Shown in pieces: positions 40,614 to 49,051 of a DNA stretch of 64,000 nucleotides (positions are counted from its first letter, which is position 1; the number at the start of each line of letters is the position of its first letter). This stretch comes from Paenibacillus lutrae (GTDB taxonomy: Bacteria; Bacillota; Bacilli; Paenibacillales; NBRC-103111): NCBI RefSeq assembly GCF_009757775.1, contig NZ_RHLK01000006.1, forward strand, positions 1 to 64,000, given 5' to 3'. The position numbers were made by a program, and so were the translations under genes. The notes below the pieces were generated by a model. The model was not told the origin of the DNA, searched no databases, and saw only the letters and a program-made list of their open reading frames with translations.

Positions 40614-41018
40614 CTAGCTCAAATAAATCGTCCAGAGATTATGGTAAATCGCTTTAAACTGTTGCGTGTGGCCGCTTGCAATTTTATTGAAATTGGAATC
40701 GAGTGCATTTACTACAATGATATAATCATGACCGGAAGTTAAATAGCCAGACTCAAAAATAAGAGATGACTGTCTGCTATACTGGTATAACTGATTAGTC
40801 GTTAAATTATTCACATACACATCGTAGTAGGCTGCACCAGGAACGCTATTCCAAGAAACCTTGGCCCTTGGATTGATAACTTGACTGGGAGCGCTGGTTG
40901 GGAGCTTAGAGTCATTAACCGTGGCAGCAGTGGGAGCAAGATTAATTTCTTGTGCATGCGCAGGAATTGCGGACGCCAGAAGAGCAAATGCAGCAAGGCT
41001 GGTAATGGTTTTTTTCAT
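40614..41018 (-). CDS. Small secreted protein with one Fn3-like domain
   Basis: The 134-residue product starts MKKTITSLAAFALLASAIPA with cleavage likely after AHA (residue ~22). The mature part, containing AKVSWNSVPGAAYYDVYVNN and SGYLTSGHDYIIVVNALDS, fits a fibronectin-III-like sandwich (the W-x-x-V-x-G-A-x-x-Y-x-V pattern). ATG at 41018 follows AAGGAGTG. It is probably exported and unanchored. Function unknown. Confidence 0.75.
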   Translation of the reverse strand: MKKTITSLAAFALLASAIPAHAQEINLAPTAATVNDSKLPTSAPSQVINPRAKVSWNSVPGAAYYDVYVNNLTTNQLYQYSRQSSLIFESGYLTSGHDYIIVVNALDSNFNKIASGHTQQFKAIYHNLWTIYLS

Positions 41019-41384
41019 AAAATTATCACTCCTTATCATTTGTTTAAAAATAAACGGAAGTCGATAAAATTTTCCTCCAAACTCCTTTCTATAAGAATGG
41101 TGCCTTTTCTTTTATGTAGTGTCTATATCAACTATATCATATCCAACCATTAAAATCCATATTTTATGTAAAGAATACATATATTGTAAAAACGTTTTCA
41201 TAGTGAATAGAGAAATAACCCGCAGGTTTAATGCCGCAAAGGCGGCATCTTCAGGTATACTGTCATATCCATACCTGTGCAGCACGCTGATCAATCGAAA
41301 ACAGTGTACCTGTGCCGCTCTCTTTGACTAGTTCGCGATTACAAATCATCGCCTGCACAAGAAACAAGCCTATCACGAGAAGGT
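41019..41384. other. AT-rich intergenic region, no gene seen
   Basis: This 366-base stretch is AT-rich. It holds one short hairpin (ATGCCGC / GCGGCAT near 41230-41250) without a T run. Short ORFs here lack ribosome sites and recognisable sequence. Confidence 0.6.
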
Positions 41385-42137
41385 TTATTCCTCGTAAATC
41401 ATCTTGCGGGTCATCCCGCCATCGATGACCAGATCCGTCCCGGTCACAAAATCATTGGCCGGGTCCGTCAGGTAGAAGCATGCCCGGACGATATCATCGG
41501 GCGTACCGACTCTTCCGGCAGGATGCTGGTCGTGATCAGCCTGCCGGAGCGCTTCATACTCCCCCGTCTCAATCCATCCGGGGGAGATGCAGTTCACGCG
41601 GATGCGGTCCCGGCCGAAGGAAACGGCCAGCGCATGCGTCAGCGCGGCAATGCCGCCTTTGGAAGCGGCATACGCTTCCGAAGACGGCTCGGACATCATC
41701 GACCGCGTAGACGCGATGTTGACGATGCTGCCGCCCCCGCTGACCCGCATCCGCTTCGCCGCTTCGCGCGCGCACAAGAAGGTGCCGCGCAGGTTCGTGT
41801 GCAGGACGTGGTCCCACTCCTCCACGGACAGTTCATACGGCGTCTTCCATACGGAGACGCCGGCGTTGTTGATCAGGCTGCCGATCGGACCGTAGGCCTC
41901 CGCAGCCTGATCGATGAGCCGGACGATCTCCTCCGGCCGGCTCATGTCCGTCCGGACGAAGAGCGCTTCGCCACCGGCTTCGCGGATCGTCCGGACGTTG
42001 TCTTCTCCCCGCGGCCCGTCTGTGTCCGCGAGAATAACCTTGGCGCCGCTCTCCGCGTAGCGGCGGGCCAGTATGCGGCCGATGCCGTTAGCGGCCCCCG
42101 TAATTATAACGGATTTGCCGAATCTGGATTCGTTCAT
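41385..42137 (-). CDS. Short-chain dehydrogenase/reductase (SDR)
   Basis: The 250-residue classical SDR has the cofactor loop IITGAANGIGRI near residue 10, DTDGPRG suggesting NAD preference, SLINNAGVSVWKT near 85, catalytic Ser in VNIASTRSMM (~137), and YAASKGGIAALTHA (Tyr and Lys ~150). It ends with the family tail GTDLVIDGGMTRKM. The overall pattern resembles glucose 1-dehydrogenase-like or 3-oxoacyl reductase-like SDRs; the substrate is unknown. ATG at 42137 follows GGAGG by nine bases. The gene is GC-rich relative to its AT-rich surroundings. Confidence 0.9.
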   Translation of the reverse strand: MNESRFGKSVIITGAANGIGRILARRYAESGAKVILADTDGPRGEDNVRTIREAGGEALFVRTDMSRPEEIVRLIDQAAEAYGPIGSLINNAGVSVWKTPYELSVEEWDHVLHTNLRGTFLCAREAAKRMRVSGGGSIVNIASTRSMMSEPSSEAYAASKGGIAALTHALAVSFGRDRIRVNCISPGWIETGEYEALRQADHDQHPAGRVGTPDDIVRACFYLTDPANDFVTGTDLVIDGGMTRKMIYEE

Positions 42138-42409
42138 CTGTGCAAACCTCCAATATTTCACAATTAAGAAAAGGGCTCGGTTAGGATTTACTCACGAAGT
42201 ATTTTATAGTTATACCTCAGACTTGAACAACAGCAATTTCTCTTCTGTATCCTCAATTAAATTAAAAGAATAGACTGAGAGAATAACCATCCGCACGAAT
42301 CTAACAGGCAGGTTAAGTTTAGTTTTAAACGGTTCTTTCCCTAAAACCCTTGTAAGGAGATGTGCTAGTCTTTTTTAAAGGTAGATAAACTGTAAATGGG
42401 GGGCGCAAA

Positions 42410-42958
42410 TTGAACATCGAATTTAGAACAATTACACAGTCAGATTCGATTATATTAAATAATTTGTTTCATTTTTATCTATACGAGCTGTCAGCATACT
42501 CTATGGAAGATGTGTCTAATGAAGGTAAATATGAGGCAGAAGACATATCACCCTACTATCGAGATGACAGACTGTTTCCTTACCTGATTATGGTCGATAA
42601 TAAGATTGCTGGTTTCATCCTGGTAACTTCTCCTCCTTATGTTACTGACGGAATTGATTATTCCGTGCAGGAGTTGTTTCTGTTACCTAAATATAGAGGA
42701 AAGGGGCTTGGACGGGCAGCTGCGCTTCATATATTTAAACATCATCATGGACACTATGAAATATCGATGTTTCGAAATAACCCAAAAGCTGTGAAATTCT
42801 GGTCCGCCTTACTTTCTTCCTTGCACATAGATGCCGCCAGTGACATAGGAATCATACAAATTTCCGAGCACAAATTGCCAACGCAGACTCTACGGTTTGT
42901 CATATCTAATGAATCCTTACGTTTACCGACTCGAATTGATTGTACCCTTCCTTTGTAG
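42410..42958 (+). CDS. GNAT-family acetyltransferase (AT-rich gene)
   Basis: The 182-residue protein has a GNAT domain: VDNKIAGFILV as beta4 and the acetyl-CoA loop FLLPKYRGKGLGRAAALHIF (RGKGLG) near residue 95, then ISMFRNNPKAVKFWSALL as motif B. A ~40-residue C-terminal extension follows. TTG at 42410 follows a G-rich GGGGGG site. Base composition is clearly more AT-rich than neighbouring genes, hinting at recent acquisition. Substrate unknown. Confidence 0.8.
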   Translation: MNIEFRTITQSDSIILNNLFHFYLYELSAYSMEDVSNEGKYEAEDISPYYRDDRLFPYLIMVDNKIAGFILVTSPPYVTDGIDYSVQELFLLPKYRGKGLGRAAALHIFKHHHGHYEISMFRNNPKAVKFWSALLSSLHIDAASDIGIIQISEHKLPTQTLRFVISNESLRLPTRIDCTLPL

Positions 42959-43024
42959 TAGATCACTTCTGCTTATTCTCTTCATTCCTTATCTCGTCTA
43001 TCTTAAAAATTCTCGGGCGTTCTC

Positions 43025-43053
43025 TTTTACTCCCGCTGTTATTCTTGTATAAT
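43025..43053 (+). promoter_or_regulatory. Promoter of the SgrR-like gene
   Basis: TATAAT at 43048-43053 is a perfect -10, with TTTTAC 17 bp upstream as a weak -35. It lies about 42 bases before the ATG at 43096. Confidence 0.5.
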
Positions 43054-43095
43054 CAGGAAAAAATTATCCAGCCGATCGCTAAAGGGAGTGTGGAT

Positions 43096-44955
43096 ATGCA
43101 AGCTACACATCATTATCTGGAGCTGCGCAAGTCATACGCTTCCGTACCTCAAGGCCAGCCTGTCCGGATCTCCCTGGAACAAATGGCGGAGCATCTCCAC
43201 TGCACCGTGCGCAATGTCAAGCTCATTATTCGTAAAATGCAGGAAGCCGAGTGGATTGACTGGCAGCCGGGACGGGGACGCGGCAATAAATCACAGCTTA
43301 TTTTTCACTTTACCCTGGAAGAAATGCTCATGAAGCAAGTGACTGACTTGGCCGAAAAAGAACAGTTCCAGCAGGCAGTTCAGTGGATTGATTCTTATAC
43401 GGATTCCCCTGTTCTCAAGGAAAACCTCCTGAATCTGGTTTCCCGTTATTTCGGTTACCAGCCCAATAGGGATGGGGACGAGGATATTCTCCGCCTGCCG
43501 ATTCAAAAAATATACAGCACGTTCGATCCTGCCGCACTTTTGTATGCGCATGATGTACATGCTAGCCGTCAGATATTCGATACGCTCGTTCGTTATGACC
43601 GGACAAAACATGAGTTTACCCCGAGTCTTGCCCATTACTGGGAGACGGACGAAAGTTCTACCCTTTGGACCTTTTATCTGCGTAAAGGCATTTTTTTTCA
43701 TCATGGAAGGGAACTTGAGGCCGCAGACGTCCGCTTTTCTCTGGAGAGGCTTGGCGACCCGTCCGTTTTCTCTCCGCAGCGGTGGATTCTGGACAGTATA
43801 GAAGAGATTCGTGTCCTGCACCGCCGTTCTTTTCAAATCCGGCTTAACCAGCTCAATGTACTGCTGCTTCATTGTCTAAGCTCGCCTGTGGCCGCTGTTC
43901 TCCCCCGCGAATTGTGCGAAGCTGACGAGACAGCCTTCTTCGATGCGCCGGTCGGAACGGGCCCTTTCCGGATTGAAATCAAACAAGGTCAAGGGTATGC
44001 GCTTCGTGCGAATGAACGGTATTTTATGGGGCGTCCTTTTCTGGATAAGGTCGAGCTTATTTTCTTGCAAGAAGCGACCGAATTTCTCATCCTGTCGGAT
44101 GCTTGTAACATGGCCCATCGCTTCGCATACCGGAGCAGGTTCCAGCCGCTTCCTAACTGGAATGCCGTCGAATCGTTATCGTCCGGATGTACGCTGGTTG
44201 CCTTTAATCACCGTAAAAGCGGCCCGTTACAAAATGTGTCGGTACGGAAATTCCTCCGGAGTATTCTGGATGGCGAGTCGATCGTACATGAGCTCGGTGA
44301 AAGCCGCGCGGCACCTGCGAGCAGATTTCTGCCTGACAAAAGTATAGCCCGGAGCCGGATATCAGACGCACAAGGCCTGCTGCAAAATACAGATGTATTT
44401 GCCGATACCGGCATGTTGCCGCCTGAGGGCCCCGCCCTATCCTTCTCGGTCCACTGCAAAGACTCCAAGAAGTATACAGAAGACACCGAATGGATGGTAG
44501 AGCGCTGCGCCAGAAACGGCATTCATCTTGACGTCATCCTGCACGACCGGGAACTGTTTTTAACAACCCCTGCTTTGGAGCATGCGGACTTGATGTTATT
44601 TGAATTTGTATTGGATGAAAGCGAAACGCTTTCTCTTCTTGAGATTTTTCTTCAGGAGGAGGGTTCCATCCGCAAATTATTTTCCGATAGCCAGCGGAAA
44701 CAAATCGATGAAAGGGTTGCCTGGCTTATGGCCGAGCCCGATGCGTCCAAACGACATGCCCTATTCGATGATCTCGAAGCACTGCTGAAAGAAGAATGCA
44801 TGATTATTTTCCTTTATCACCGTAAAATGCAGACGATGTTTCACCCTAGTGTACGGGGATTGACCCTGAATACTCTGGGAAATATAGATTACCGGAACAT
44901 TTGGTTTGAACCCGAAGACATTCTTAATGACCCTAAATGCGGCTGCGAGAATTAA
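43096..44955 (+). CDS. SgrR-like regulator: HTH fused to an ABC substrate-binding domain
   Basis: The 619-residue protein joins an N-terminal SgrR-type DNA-binding domain (ISLEQMAEHLHCTVRNVKLI, residues ~28-55, then a wing with WQPGRGRGNKSQ) to a family-5 solute-binding domain (from ~135), seen in FDTLVRYDRTKHEF, PSLAHYWETDESSTLWTFYL, GTGPFRI and the C-terminal Leu/Ile-rich strands. In enterics SgrR senses sugar-phosphate stress; Bacillales paralogues usually sit beside a transporter, but none is adjacent here. ATG at 43096 follows GGGAGTG; an in-frame extension upstream reads across the promoter and is rejected. Confidence 0.85.
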   Translation: MQATHHYLELRKSYASVPQGQPVRISLEQMAEHLHCTVRNVKLIIRKMQEAEWIDWQPGRGRGNKSQLIFHFTLEEMLMKQVTDLAEKEQFQQAVQWIDSYTDSPVLKENLLNLVSRYFGYQPNRDGDEDILRLPIQKIYSTFDPAALLYAHDVHASRQIFDTLVRYDRTKHEFTPSLAHYWETDESSTLWTFYLRKGIFFHHGRELEAADVRFSLERLGDPSVFSPQRWILDSIEEIRVLHRRSFQIRLNQLNVLLLHCLSSPVAAVLPRELCEADETAFFDAPVGTGPFRIEIKQGQGYALRANERYFMGRPFLDKVELIFLQEATEFLILSDACNMAHRFAYRSRFQPLPNWNAVESLSSGCTLVAFNHRKSGPLQNVSVRKFLRSILDGESIVHELGESRAAPASRFLPDKSIARSRISDAQGLLQNTDVFADTGMLPPEGPALSFSVHCKDSKKYTEDTEWMVERCARNGIHLDVILHDRELFLTTPALEHADLMLFEFVLDESETLSLLEIFLQEEGSIRKLFSDSQRKQIDERVAWLMAEPDASKRHALFDDLEALLKEECMIIFLYHRKMQTMFHPSVRGLTLNTLGNIDYRNIWFEPEDILNDPKCGCEN

Positions 44956-44971
44956 ATAAGCCTTACATTAT

Positions 44972-45004
44972 CAAAAAGCCAAGGAGAACGCTCCCTGGCT
45001 TTTC
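44972..45004. terminator. Bidirectional terminator
   Basis: AAAAGCCA (44974-44981) and TGGCTTTT (44996-45003) enclose an inner GGAG/CTCC stem. It lies between the convergent SgrR-like and YdcF genes. Confidence 0.8.
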
Positions 45005-45005
45005 A

Positions 45006-45737
45006 TTATGGGGTATGAGAAAATGCGCTGATTCGGCCCGTCTCATGCTCTTGCAGCCATTCATCATCCGTCAAGCGGCCGTCTCCGGAGATCGGGATGA
45101 TCTCGCCCAGATAGGCCGGCTCAGGCTTAAACAGCTCTACGAGTGCGTAATCTTTATTTCTGGCTGCAATTTCACGCAGTTTAAATTTCGGCATTCCGGC
45201 GTATTCCTGCCGGTCGGATGCAACTCCATAAGCTTCAATTCCAAGTCCCCGGGCATTATATACGGCCCGCATCAGGTGATACTCCTGCGTTACGACAATG
45301 GCTTTGTTTACTTGAAAAATCGCCTTAGCCCGGTACATGCTGTCATAAGTATTAAAGCCCGCATGGTCCATGAAGATCCGTTCTCCGGGAATTCCGCGTT
45401 CTTCCAAGAAGTTCTTCATGGCTCTTACCTCATTATAGCCAACGGTTCCGTGATCTCCGGAAACCAGGATTTTAGGAGCCTTTCCCCGCTCGTACAGCTC
45501 TGCCGCTGTTATCATCCGGTCCAGCAGCATTCCCGATAGTCTGCCGTCCGGATGAACCCGGGCACCCAGCACTATAATCGCCTCTGCCTCTGGAGCCTGC
45601 TGCCCCTGCATGATATAACGAGAACCCACCTGTTGTACTGAATAATTGATAATCATAACGGAAATAAACAACACGACTGTTATTAGAGTTAGGTAATAGG
45701 ATATTTTTCTCCAGCGTATTCTGCGAATGTAGAGCAT
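45006..45737 (-). CDS. YdcF/SanA-family (DUF218) membrane-anchored protein
   Basis: The 243-residue protein has a single N-terminal membrane helix (residues ~15-35) and an exported DUF218 domain with EAEAIIVLGARVHPDGRLSG, ILVSGDHGTVGYNE, MDHAGFNTYDSMYRAK and VVTQEYHLMRAVYNARGLGI. SanA and YdcF proteins are tied to envelope integrity; the domain may bind nucleotide-like ligands. ATG at 45737 follows GGGAGGAG by nine bases, better than the adjacent TTG at 45746. Confidence 0.88.
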   Translation of the reverse strand: MLYIRRIRWRKISYYLTLITVVLFISVMIINYSVQQVGSRYIMQGQQAPEAEAIIVLGARVHPDGRLSGMLLDRMITAAELYERGKAPKILVSGDHGTVGYNEVRAMKNFLEERGIPGERIFMDHAGFNTYDSMYRAKAIFQVNKAIVVTQEYHLMRAVYNARGLGIEAYGVASDRQEYAGMPKFKLREIAARNKDYALVELFKPEPAYLGEIIPISGDGRLTDDEWLQEHETGRISAFSHTP

Positions 45738-45925
45738 GTCAGACAACTCCTCCCTTGAAAATTATACCCAATTCCCCCTGATGAACCAATCGAATATTAG
45801 ATTCAATTCATATTTGTAATAACGGATTTCTTCACCTTTTGATAAAAAAACCTGCCTTTTCTCCAAAGCTTCTCTTATAATAAAGAGGTCCGTTACTTAA
45901 TTTATGAAGGGACCGATCAACTACG

Positions 45926-47095
45926 ATGGAGATACGTCTTGTCCGGCAAGAAGAAATGCAGGAAGCAGCTGAGCTTGCTGATTCTATTTTTCGAGATAGT
46001 GAACAAATATCTATGGCCCAAGGGTTTCCGAATCTGTTCTCCTCTGTTTATTCCGAATCTTTAGGCGCCTTTGATAAGGGCCGCCTGGTTTCGTTCATGG
46101 GACTGCTCCCCGGAGCAGTCCGTATCGGCAGCGCACAATTGTACACCTATTCGCTAGGTTCCGTATGCACGCATACGGATAGCCGGGGCAAAGGAGTCGC
46201 CGGCGATTTATTCGCCGCTGTACGTGAACGCGTAAAGAAAGCCGGCGCTTCCCTGCTGCTTGTGTCCGGTACTCGCTCCCTCTATACAAGAGCGGGCTGC
46301 CGTCCGTTCGGTCTGATCCGGCAGTATACTCTCTCACGCGAACACGCTGCTTCTCTCAAAGAAGTATCCGGCGGGAGCTACACCGTCCGACCTTACCGCC
46401 GCGGAGACCTAACAGCGATGCACAAACTTGCCGCCGCGCGGGTCGGGGCATACGAGCAAAGCATATGGGATCTTGGTCTTCTTATTGAGGCACGCGCATA
46501 CGGGAGCTGTGTCAAACTGCGTCATCAAACTTACATTGCCGAGAAAAACGGAGTACCCGCCGCATTTCTGGTTGCCGCACTCCCTGAAGAGGGACTCGGA
46601 CAAGTAAGAGAGGGCATCCGGCCGCAGGGAGCCCCCATTATGATGGAATGGGCCGGAGAAGCAGGCGGACTTGCCGCCATGCTGGCCGCTGTGGTCGAAG
46701 AGAACCAGCTCAAGCAATTTTTCGTCCCAATTGCCGTCCATGAGCAGGACGTACACGATTTGCTTGGATTCCTGCCTGTCCAAGAGCAGCGTAATATGGG
46801 GACGGTTCTTATCTCAGATTCCCGTCTCCTGCTTGAACAGTTGCGCCCTTACCTGAATGAACGCAGTACAGATCACTCCCTGGGAGAGAGACTCAGCTGT
46901 GAACCTGCAGCAGAGGACGGTGTGACGCTTCAGCTGCCGGGGCTGCCCGGACTGGAGTTGACGGGCGATGAATGGACTTCCCTGGTATTTGACCGATCAG
47001 AAATGCCTCAGCATGCCTCAGACCAGTGGAGAGAAGCCCTCGGAGAGGTATTTCCTCTGCCATTCCCTCATACGGCAGGACTTAACTATATCTAA
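45926..47095 (+). CDS. Eis-like tandem GNAT acetyltransferase
   Basis: The 389-residue protein has a full N-terminal GNAT (SVCTHTDSRGKGVAGDLFAA with the RGKGVA loop near residue 90, and LYTRAGCRPFGLIRQY), a second degenerate GNAT (~150-290) and a C-terminal SCP2-like region. This three-part layout is that of the Eis/YkkB-like family, whose best-known members acetylate aminoglycosides; most are uncharacterised. ATG at 45926 lies about 45 bases after a TATAAT (45876). Resistance should not be assumed. Confidence 0.85.
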   Translation: MEIRLVRQEEMQEAAELADSIFRDSEQISMAQGFPNLFSSVYSESLGAFDKGRLVSFMGLLPGAVRIGSAQLYTYSLGSVCTHTDSRGKGVAGDLFAAVRERVKKAGASLLLVSGTRSLYTRAGCRPFGLIRQYTLSREHAASLKEVSGGSYTVRPYRRGDLTAMHKLAAARVGAYEQSIWDLGLLIEARAYGSCVKLRHQTYIAEKNGVPAAFLVAALPEEGLGQVREGIRPQGAPIMMEWAGEAGGLAAMLAAVVEENQLKQFFVPIAVHEQDVHDLLGFLPVQEQRNMGTVLISDSRLLLEQLRPYLNERSTDHSLGERLSCEPAAEDGVTLQLPGLPGLELTGDEWTSLVFDRSEMPQHASDQWREALGEVFPLPFPHTAGLNYI

Positions 47096-47145
47096 TTTCC
47101 GCAAGCTGCTGCTCTGCGAGGTCATTCCTCCAGATGCAGCCGACA

Positions 47146-47197
47146 ACATGAAAATCCCGGCTCCCATAGTCATCTATGAGGGCCGGGATTTTCATGT
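47146..47197. terminator. Bidirectional terminator
   Basis: ACATGAAAATCCCGGC (47146-47161) and GCCGGGATTTTCATGT (47182-47197) form a 16-bp perfect stem with A/T runs inside both arms. It lies between convergent genes. Confidence 0.8.
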
Positions 47198-47218
47198 TAG
47201 AAGGAGCCTGCTGCGCCT

Positions 47219-48628
47219 TTATTCCGATAAACTCTTCTGAACAATGGTTTCCCACTCTTCTTCCGTTACTATCTTTTTCTCGACCACAAGCTGACGAAGC
47301 GGTTTACCCGTATGGAGCGATTCTTTGGCGATTTCGGCAGCTTTATCGTAACCGATAATCGGATTGAGCATCGTGACAAGAGACAGGCTTCTGTCCATCC
47401 AGAACCTGCACTGCTCTTCGTCCGCTTCGATCCCGTTCAGACAATATTCTGAGAATGTATAAATCGCATTCGTCAGGATCTCAACCGACTGTAAGACATT
47501 ATGGGCAATGACCGGCATCATTACATTAATTTCAAGCTGACTCCCGATCATAGCCGTCTGAACGGCTGTATCATTGCCTACCACTTGGCAGCAGACCATA
47601 TACAGCATTTCCGGTATGACCGGATTCACTTTGCCCGGCATAATGGAAGAGCCCGGTTGAACCGCTGGAAGCCGAATCTCCGCCAGGCCCGTCTGCGGAC
47701 CTGAGTTAAGCAGCCGGATATCGCTTGACACTTTGATAAGATGAACGGCCAGATCTCTGAGCAGGCCGCTTACCCGCAGTGCCGCAGACGGGTTCTGCAT
47801 AAAGGCGAACCGGCTTTTGGCCTGCCTGTAAGCCGTACCCGTGCGTCTGCTGATCTCCGCGACCATACGCTGCGCATACTCCGGGTGCGTATTGACGCCT
47901 GTGCCGACCGCGTTGCCGCCGATTCCAAGATCAAGCAGTCCATCGGCGGCATATTCAAGCTGCTCCCACATGCGTTCGATGGTAGCCGCATAACCTTCGA
48001 ATTCCTGGCCGAGTCTTAGCGGTACGGCATCCTGGAGGTGGGTGCGTCCCGATTTGACCACGGAATGGAATTGATGGGATTTGTTCCACAATTCACCGGT
48101 CAATCGCTCCATAGCCGGAAGTAGCTTGCGCGTCAGCGACTCATGCACGGACATACAGATAGCCGTAGGAATGGTATCGTTGGTCGATTGGCCTTTGTTC
48201 ACATGATCGTTCGGATGAATCTGATCTTTACGGTCCCGGCCGAATCCGAGCTTCTCAAGTGCCACATTCGCAATCACTTCATTGGCATTCATATTCTGCG
48301 ATGTTCCCGCCCCTGCCTGGAACGCATCGACGACAAACTGATCGTCCCACTTGCCCTCGATCACTTCTTCAGCGGCAGCCACTATAGCATCTGCAGCCGT
48401 TTTATCCAGCTCCCCCAGCTCCCGATGCACAACTGCCGCCGAAGCTTTAATAATTCCTTGAGCTTTTATGAATTCCCGCGGAAGTCTTAACCCGCTGATC
48501 GTAAAGTTACGGACTGCCCGCTGAGTCTGGGCGCCATAATAAGCTTCCGCCGGGAGAATGACTTCCCCGAGCGAATCGCTTGTAGTCCGGGTCCTGGACC
48601 TGAACTGGTCTTCGTTTAACTCTGTCAT
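47219..48628 (-). CDS. Aspartase/class II fumarase family lyase
   Basis: The 469-residue enzyme shows the superfamily blocks AGAGTSQNMNANEVIANVAL, IHPNDHVNKGQSTNDTIPTA, SGRTHLQDAVPLRLGQEF and the mobile signature loop GSSIMPGKVNPVIPEM with its catalytic Ser. It either adds water to fumarate (FumC) or removes ammonia from aspartate (AspA). The HPNDHVN block is fumarase-like, while VNPVIPE rather than VNPTQCE favours aspartase, so the activity is left open. ATG at 48628 follows GGGAGGT; an upstream extension to 48703 is rejected. Confidence 0.85.
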   Translation of the reverse strand: MTELNEDQFRSRTRTTSDSLGEVILPAEAYYGAQTQRAVRNFTISGLRLPREFIKAQGIIKASAAVVHRELGELDKTAADAIVAAAEEVIEGKWDDQFVVDAFQAGAGTSQNMNANEVIANVALEKLGFGRDRKDQIHPNDHVNKGQSTNDTIPTAICMSVHESLTRKLLPAMERLTGELWNKSHQFHSVVKSGRTHLQDAVPLRLGQEFEGYAATIERMWEQLEYAADGLLDLGIGGNAVGTGVNTHPEYAQRMVAEISRRTGTAYRQAKSRFAFMQNPSAALRVSGLLRDLAVHLIKVSSDIRLLNSGPQTGLAEIRLPAVQPGSSIMPGKVNPVIPEMLYMVCCQVVGNDTAVQTAMIGSQLEINVMMPVIAHNVLQSVEILTNAIYTFSEYCLNGIEADEEQCRFWMDRSLSLVTMLNPIIGYDKAAEIAKESLHTGKPLRQLVVEKKIVTEEEWETIVQKSLSE

Positions 48629-49051
48629 AGAAGTACCTCCCGCAGCAATCTGATTTATTCCGGTTTTTTTATGAGATGGGGTTACAAACAAGCCTTTACC
48701 CATTCTTACCCGATTTTGATTATTCTGATAGGCAGGTCTTATCGAAGGTTATGAACGATCGTCCTCCGTACGGCTCACAGATTAGTATGACCAGCAGATG
48801 TCAAATTCTCACCGGTATCCTTGTGGTCCCAAGCAGCTAATAGATATGCGGGATTTGGAACCGATCCCTTAACGTTTACCCGCTTTAGCGATCGGGTAGA
48901 ATTAATGAAGCTGCAGACCAAGAGCCAGACGCAGCTAATTTTCGTTAAGCTTACTTTTCAGCTGCCGCCGTCATGTAAGTTTTGAGCCCTATGAACTTAT
49001 CTTTTATAATAAAAGACAGGCATTCTCAATTGACTCAATGAAGGAGGAAAC
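48629..49051. other. Intergenic region between divergent metabolic genes
   Basis: This 420-base region separates the aspartase/fumarase and gabD. It contains the gabD promoter at its right end. No gene, riboswitch or clean operator palindrome was recognised in the rest. Confidence 0.55.
48982..49010 (+). promoter_or_regulatory. Promoter of gabD
   Basis: TTGAGC (48982-48987) and a perfect TATAAT (49005-49010) are 17 bp apart, giving a start near 49017 and a ~35-base leader before the GGAGG site and ATG of gabD. Confidence 0.65.

Noticed and set aside
41119-41331. 70-codon plus-strand ORF
   Set aside because: No ribosome site, no domain, in an AT-rich gap.
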